From Rheum nobile (taxonomy: Eukaryota; Streptophyta; Magnoliopsida; Caryophyllales; Polygonaceae), in the NCBI GenBank assembly GCA_027886185.1, contig WOAB01000321.1, forward strand, positions 248,001 to 312,000: 64,000 nt of DNA. The letters run 5' to 3'. The translations under genes and the position numbers were made by a program. The notes under the pieces were generated by a model. That model saw only the letters and a list, made by a program, of their open reading frames with translations. It was not told the origin of the DNA and made no database searches. Below are positions 58,717 to 64,000 of this stretch, in pieces; the stretch's first letter is position 1, and each line of letters starts with the position of its first letter.

Positions 58717-59320
58717 TAGTTCCAGTTTCCTGTACTAGTTCCCTTGCTTTGACTAGACTTGATCTTTTCTATGATTTCATTGACAATATTGATGATATTT
58801 GATCTTGTGATGGCCTCGCATGTCCTGTAATATTGGTTCTAAAGCATGTTCTTAATTATGGCATGATCGCATAATTTTTTCATGATATATCTTGTTCATG
58901 TCTACATCTCTTTGTTGGCCTTAAAATAGTCAATTTGATCACATCTATCCTATATTACAAGCCGAAATGATGATTGACTATAAACCGTCCCAAGCTTGAT
59001 TACATCGCATAATTCCTTATGATCCATTGTTTAGTCTACACTGGGAGTTATCTTTATAGTGTCAAAATTGCCTTCCTAATTTTATGTATATGGGTATGTA
59101 CTTTTCTTGAGTGATTGCTGGGTTCCCTACATCAAATGTACCCATATCTCCCTAGTTCCGTGTCATTCCCTGAGGAAAGGAACTGGGAATAACGCTTCAA
59201 CGGTCAGAATCTAAATTTCTAGCGCTGTCATAGTTCGCTTCCCAAGAGCAGTTATTGCTATTTTAGCTGTTGTGCTCACAAAGATTTTAGGGGATTTCAG
59301 GTCCGTTCTTGATTTGATAG
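58717..59320 (+). other. 3' region of the first Copia element
   Basis: Untranslated sequence with repeated GTTCCCT/AGTTCC phrases and no ORF. It is broken at 59320 by the next Copia LTR, before any polypurine tract. Confidence 0.6.
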
Positions 59321-60237
59321 TGTTGAATTCCTTAGGTTTTGATGGTAACAAACACTCAACTAATATGTGTACCAAGTGTTTCAGGGACAAGGAAAGTTAT
59401 CCTAGGGAGCTTTGCAGCAAAGGATCTCAGAGGGAACAAAGTCCTGTCAAGTGCTTTGTTACCTCTCAAGGAACTGAAGTGACGGACCAGATCAAGGCTG
59501 CAAAAGGAAAGAAGAAATCCAGCGTGTTGAATTAAGGAAATAAATCAAGAAGCACACGCGGTAAAGGATGAAGACTTCGGCTCCAAGGATCAAGCCGGAT
59601 TGCGCGAAGATATGGAGAGAGAAAACCCGATTGTGTTATCTTAGGAATCTTTCCTAAGATAAGGCAATTGGAGAGAGAAGAAGAATATCCTTCCGATTGG
59701 ATTAATTAAGGAACTCCTTCCTTAATTAATATAATCGGTTGGGATATTATTCTTCCAACAAAATCACATCTTTTGTAATCCTATTTTAGAATATCCTATC
59801 TTGTTATGATTAGGGTTTAGCCGAGTTGTATTTAAGTGAAGTAAGGATTCATTTCTTAAGTACGGCTTTGAACGACGGAAAAAATAGAGAGAACGAAAAA
59901 GAGAAAGAAAAGAAGTGAGGTGTGTGTAAGTCTTTGAGGGTTGAGTTCGATTCATCGTTGTAGAAGAGTCTTCGAGTGTAGCTGGTTGTTTAGAGGTCGA
60001 AGTCCAGGATACAAGTGTAATCGAACAAGAAATCAATAAGACAAGTACATGCTTCAAAATCCTCTCAAGCGGAAGCTTGAAGGTAGTGGTTTTTCCTTGA
60101 GAAGCTAGTTTTGCTAATCAGGGTTTCCACTATACATCGTGAGTTCGTTCGTTATCTTTCTTGCTATATTAAATCCGCTGCAACTTCTGTGGGAACAAAG
60201 CTTTTGTTCCCTCAGACGTAACTCTAACGATCCAACA
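59321..60237 (+). repeat. 5' LTR of the second SIRE-like Copia element
   Basis: 917 bp with ends TGTTG/CAACA. Closely similar to 7631-8548, for example around GAGGGTTGAGTTCGATTCAT and GCGGAAGCTTGAAGGTAGTG. Confidence 0.88.
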
Positions 60238-60239
60238 AT

Positions 60240-60251
60240 TGGTATCCGAGC
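60240..60251 (+). other. PBS, second Copia element (one mismatch)
   Basis: TGGTATCCGAGC, two bases after the LTR. It differs from the usual TGGTATCAGAGC at one base. Confidence 0.8.
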
Positions 60252-60293
60252 CTGGTGCTCTAGATTGTTTTCGTTACAGAATTTGCAGGAAAG

Positions 60294-62242
60294 ATGTCGT
60301 CGTCAAGCAATGCAATCGGTGATTCATTCTGGAAGCCACCAATTCTGAAGGTCGGTGAATATGACTGGTGGGTGGAGCAAATTGAGTCCCACATTTGTTC
60401 CCTTGATGGACAGATCTAGAGAGTCATTGAAGTTGGACCTTTGGCTATCAAAAATGAGAAGGATGAGACGAAGCCAAAACCAAAGGTCGACTACACCGAT
60501 GATGACCGGAAGAAGTTGGAGAAAAACAACAGGGCCAAGAAGATCCTTCATATGGCTCTTCTTCCCTCCGATCTCAAGAAAATCATGAGCTATAAGACTG
60601 CCAAGGAGATCTGGGATGCCTTGAAACGCCTTCATCAAGGAAATGAAGATGCCAAGAAGAACATGATTCTCTCTCTGATAAAGGAGTACGACCAAGTCTT
60701 TCACGGAAAAGATGAACACATTCAGGAGTACTACTCCAGATTCCAGGGACTAATTGGTCAGCTTCAGTTCCTTGGTGAAGCAATGCCAGACTGGAAGCTG
60801 ACTCACCACTTCATGCAAGGCCTCAACTCTCAGTGGGATGCCATTGCTCTTGCTCTCTACTCTCAGACAGATGTCAAGACTCTTACCATGGAAGAGGTTG
60901 TTGCTAAGCTGGAAAGCAACGCCTCTGTCTATAATCACAAGCTGAACAAGAAGGGAGAGGAGAAGGCGAAGAGCATTGCCTTAAAGGTGGAAAGGGCATT
61001 TGACTTGTCCCAAGTCGAAGATGAAGATGGTGATGAAGATGTTGCGCTCATCACAAGAGCCATGAGGAAGATATGGTCTCGAAACAAGGATTCATCGAGT
61101 TCCTCCGAAGGGAACAGAGACCTAAAAGATGTGGTGTACTACCACTGTCAGAACAAGGGACATATGGCCAGAAACTGCTTCAAGAAAAAGGCAGGAATGC
61201 CTCCAGCAAATGAAGGGAAGCAGGCAATGGTTGCCACCTGGGGAGACTCAGACTCAGATGACGAAGATTCGTCACACTCTAGGGATGTCTGCTTGATGGC
61301 CATTGAAGAACCAAATGAATCAAAGGGAGAGGTACTCAACGATGAGGTAACTGAATCTGATCTAGTATCAAGCTTAAAAAACAAATCTAAAGAGAGCTTG
61401 ATATCTCTCATTAAGAAACCTGTTCATGAGAATAGTGTTTTCAGTGAGCAAATCGAAGAGAAAGATGAATCGATCTCAGGTTTGATCGAAGAAAATCTAG
61501 GTTGGGCGACAAAGTGCTCAGACTTGAGAAAGGTTCATCCTCCTCTTCAAACTCTTGCTCTGAGTGTCCTAAACTCACTGAAAAGATTGTGTGTCTGGAG
61601 TCCTCTGTCTCCTCACTCGAGACTGAGTCATTAATGTTGAAACTAGGAAATGCAAAACTTTCTAGTGATCTAACCAAACTCAGTGAGGAACAGAAGGACA
61701 AGCCAAAAGGCATTGTCTTTGTTGCAGCCAAGAATGAAAAGAAGACTGAGTCAAAGGAAGTACCTCGCTTTGGGATTGGCTATCAACCCAAACTTCCTGT
61801 TGATGGAACCAAGCAAAAAGGCTCTAAAGTCGAAGGAAAACAGTCTGTAAAAGAAAAGGGGGAAAGTTCCTCCGGAGGGAACAAAGGCAAAAACTGTTCA
61901 AACTCGACTGAGGAGGGTAAGGCTTGGTACCATGGACAGAAGGCTCATGCCATCTGGTTGAAGCAATCTCAAAGCAGTAAGTCCAATAATATTGATTTTC
62001 ATTCAAGGATTGCTAACAAAATAATTTGGCCTGGAAAGAGCAAGTATGCAGATCTGAAGTGCCATAGGGTCTATTGGTATTGCGGACACTCTGGTCACTA
62101 TAAGCAAGAGTGCCTTCTGAAGCAACATAATGAGGAGATTGCTCGCACTATTAGAGATCAAATGAATGCTGAACCTCCTAAGATTAGATATGTTGCTCCT
62201 GTGCCCAGAAAGCATAAGCTTGTCTGGGTTCGCAAGAACTAA
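60294..62242 (+). pseudogene. gag: Copia Gag, second SIRE-like element
   Basis: The ATG at 60294 opens MSSSSNAIGDSFWKPPILK. A TAG at 60417-60419 stands where relatives have Trp. The frame then reads AKKILHMALLPSDLKKIM, AKEIWDALKRLHQGNEDAKK and QEYYSRFQGLIGQL (UBN2-type gag), and a zinc knuckle YYHCQNKGHMARNC whose first Cys is Tyr. A frameshift near 61500 moves reading to the frame ending at 62242. That part holds the Ser-rich coiled region and a second knuckle YWYCGHSGHYKQEC, whose first Cys is also Tyr. It ends RKHKLVWVRKN. Confidence 0.83.
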
Positions 62243-63433
62243 CTCTTTCTGTGCAGAATAAAGTGAGAAAAGTTTCCGGTATTTCATTCGTACAAAGGTC
62301 AGTTACTTGACAGGGAACGAAGCGAGTCTCACCTCACTCCTGCAGGAATGGTTGAGACTCAAAGGCCTGGTAACAAAGGTAAAGGAAATGGAGATGTGGA
62401 TAAGGACTTAATGACTAAATTGTTCCTTGTTTGAATACTCAGGTACCATGTACATCTAGGAAAGACATCACTGTGTCGAGAAAGATTGGCATACAGGGAA
62501 ACTTGTGGATCAAAGGATCAAACGCCAGTTTTCTCATTAGGACACCTGTTGGGGAACTCTACATTCAGTTCCATACGAAGCCTGGTTTGTTCCCCTAACT
62601 ACATGTCTATTTGTTGTGTTCCCTCGATGATTGGCTAGATTACGTGGTAAATTGTGAAAGATGAACTTTCATGTCTTGATATGCATTCTCTTCCTTGGGT
62701 ATTAATTAAACATTCGACTTGAATATGTGCTTTTACTTCCTTGATGTACTGAATGTCGTGCATGATCTTCTATGTCATCATTTGTCACATGAATCAGCTT
62801 TATTTCAACCCAAAAGAATCAACTTGATGTTTTGTTCCCTCATCATAATCCCAAATGATAGTTGATTCTACAGCTTACCTAGACCGCCATGTTTGAAGTC
62901 TCCTATGAGCCCCTCTTATCATCCACAACTGGAGACCCCTCAGGCATGATGTAAAAATCAATCGCAAATATCATATATTTTGGTGTGATGGTCTTTTGTA
63001 CCCTCTCTGGTAACTAACCCCCAGCATCACACCCTACTACTTTTTGGTTTGGTGGGAAAACGATTTGGCTTCTGTGACTTACAGGTTGAGGTGATGTGTG
63101 TTTGCAGGGTGTAATGATGGAAGTCTGTGTTAGGCCGCGTTGAGCATTTAGGGCTGATTTGATGGAAAGGAGTTGGGAAGGGTAATTAGGCTGGCTAAGT
63201 CGGATTTGGACGAGATTCTGATTTTATTTTGGGAAGTTGGAAGATTGCAATTGTTATCTGTTGGAAACTGAAAAGATTTGAATTTATCTTTGGAAACACT
63301 AGAAGATTCGGTGAAGATTATAAATCGGAGTCTCCGGGTAAGTCTCCTCCTCACTGTTTCCTTATCTTCCTCAAGCAATCTCTCCCTTCCTCTTTGTCTC
63401 TCGTCTTCCCAGAACTCTCCCTCTCTCACAGAA
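62243..63433 (+). other. Spacer where pol should be, then 3' leader of the env-like ORF
   Basis: 62243-62437 has no recognised protein and contains the pol deletion point. 62438-63055 matches 6078 onward, showing this block belongs to the 3' part of the family. 63130-63433 is a leader with CT-rich text before the ATG. Confidence 0.65.
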
Positions 63434-64000
63434 ATGGCCTCCAACTCAAACCTCCCCAACACCATCGCCCAAGACCTCCAAACCCTCCTCACCAAACTGT
63501 CCTCCATGGGAACCGACCCCGCTCTCCTCGCCGCCATTACCCAATCCCTACCTTCTACCTCCACCACTCCAGCAACCACCACTGTTACCCCTCTACCATC
63601 ACCAACCCAGGACCAACTCGCCATGGTCCCCTTCGTTGCCCCAAACGCAGACCCCGCTCCACAAAACCCTAACCCCAAAACCTCTCCAGCAGTCCCAACC
63701 ACCATCTCCTCTACTGAAATAGAGGAGGTCCATTCCTCTCCAACACATCCCGACCCCATTGATGAGGAGATGGAGGAGATGCCCCGTTAAGAGACCCCGG
63801 TCATAGCTGAGGAGCACTTTGCTGTGAAGGAGAAGATTCAGTCGGTTGTGCGGGACTTCAACAAGGAACTGGTTGAGGAAGTTGATGAGGAGGAGCCCCC
63901 AAAGGCTCCTAAGACTTCTGGCAGGGTGAAGACCGCCTGCTCCTCCAAGCGGAAGACACGCTCTCAGAGGAAGTCTGAGAAGGCGATAACGGTCAGCTCC
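63434..64000 (+). pseudogene. Env-like (third) ORF of the SIRE-like element, partial
   Basis: The ATG at 63434 follows a CT-rich leader and opens MASNSNLPNTIAQDLQTLL. The same frame is open upstream to 63278, but this Met is the likelier start. The protein is Pro/Thr/Ser-rich to about residue 110 with an acidic end (EEMEEMPR), then a TAA at 63788-63790. The frame then continues with EKIQSVVRDFNKELVEEVDEEE and a Lys/Arg/Ser-rich segment to the edge. SIRE elements carry an 'envelope-like' ORF of unknown role at this position; no membrane span or signal peptide is visible here. Confidence 0.55.

Larger units (their letters stand above)
52557..59320 (+). mobile_element. SIRE-like Copia element with recognisable but broken gag-pol
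   Basis: The 5' LTR is 52557-53411, the PBS 53414-53425, gag 53463-55460, protease about 55480-55630, integrase 55631-56551, reverse transcriptase about 57100-58000 and RNase H to 58716. The element is cut at 59320 by another Copia element, so its 3' LTR is beyond the window. It is the only LTR element here with all pol domains represented. The long Gag with two zinc knuckles suggests SIRE/Maximus. Confidence 0.85.
59321..64000 (+). mobile_element. Second SIRE-like Copia element: gag and env-like ORF, no pol
   Basis: The 5' LTR is 59321-60237, the PBS 60240-60251, gag 60294-62242, a spacer, and an env-like ORF from 63434 to beyond the edge. Less than 200 bases separate the gag end from the block shared with 6078, so protease, integrase, reverse transcriptase and RNase H (over 3 kb in the neighbouring element) are absent. 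It is inserted in the 3' region of the first Copia element. It shares family and 3' block with 6078-8548. Confidence 0.85.

Noticed and set aside
63148..63817. Minus-strand Gly/Val-rich frame of 203 codons
   Set aside because: It is antisense to the Pro/Thr-rich env-like ORF, which matches the position and type expected for the Copia family.

Overview
The window is nuclear DNA of a flowering plant, probably a eudicot; the species cannot be named. Evidence: a spliced three-exon gene for the Golgi-to-ER retrieval receptor RER1, plant retrotransposon lineages (SIRE-like Copia, Athila- and Tat-like Gypsy), plant-type primer-binding sites (PBS), and hAT, Mutator and Harbinger elements. RER1 (13295-15600, minus strand) is the only convincing host gene. 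Nearly everything else is mobile DNA, much of it nested.

Layout. 1-6077: a minus-strand Gypsy element with Gag and protease only, its 3' LTR shared with a second copy that runs off the left edge. It abuts the 3' part of a SIRE-like Copia element (6078-8548). 8549-13294: a broken gene fragment, then AT-rich DNA with two short MITEs, a hAT element, a small inverted-repeat element and a SINE. 13295-16128: RER1 and its upstream region, with a hAT MITE in intron 1. 16129-38693: a 5'-truncated LINE of about 1.5 kb, dated as the base layer by its 17-nt target-site duplication (TSD), split by (a) a solo LTR (16558-18966) and (b) an old Gypsy element with gag only (19835-38503). The 5' LTR of (b) was entered in turn by a MITE and a Mutator-like element, which carries a hAT element and a 6.75-kb Athila-like element. 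38947-40240: a second Mutator-like element with a perfect 9-bp TSD. 40241-43155: mostly unassigned, with one Harbinger MITE. 43156-50428: a Tat-like Gypsy element with two internal deletions and an antisense gene. 50434-52556: the 5' part of a LINE. 52557-59320: a SIRE-like Copia element with all pol domains recognisable but broken by stops. 59321-64000: another SIRE-like Copia element inserted into it, with gag and an env-like ORF but no pol.

How it fits together. No LTR element here has an intact pol. In five of them gag, LTRs and, where in view, PBS and polypurine tract survive while all or part of pol was removed, twice through junctions that keep the reading frame. The pattern suggests parasites packaged or copied by enzymes made elsewhere. 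Stops and lost zinc-knuckle cysteines are mostly C-to-T or G-to-A changes, as expected of methylated plant repeats. RER1 keeps about 530 bp of native upstream DNA before the 22.6-kb insertion stack.
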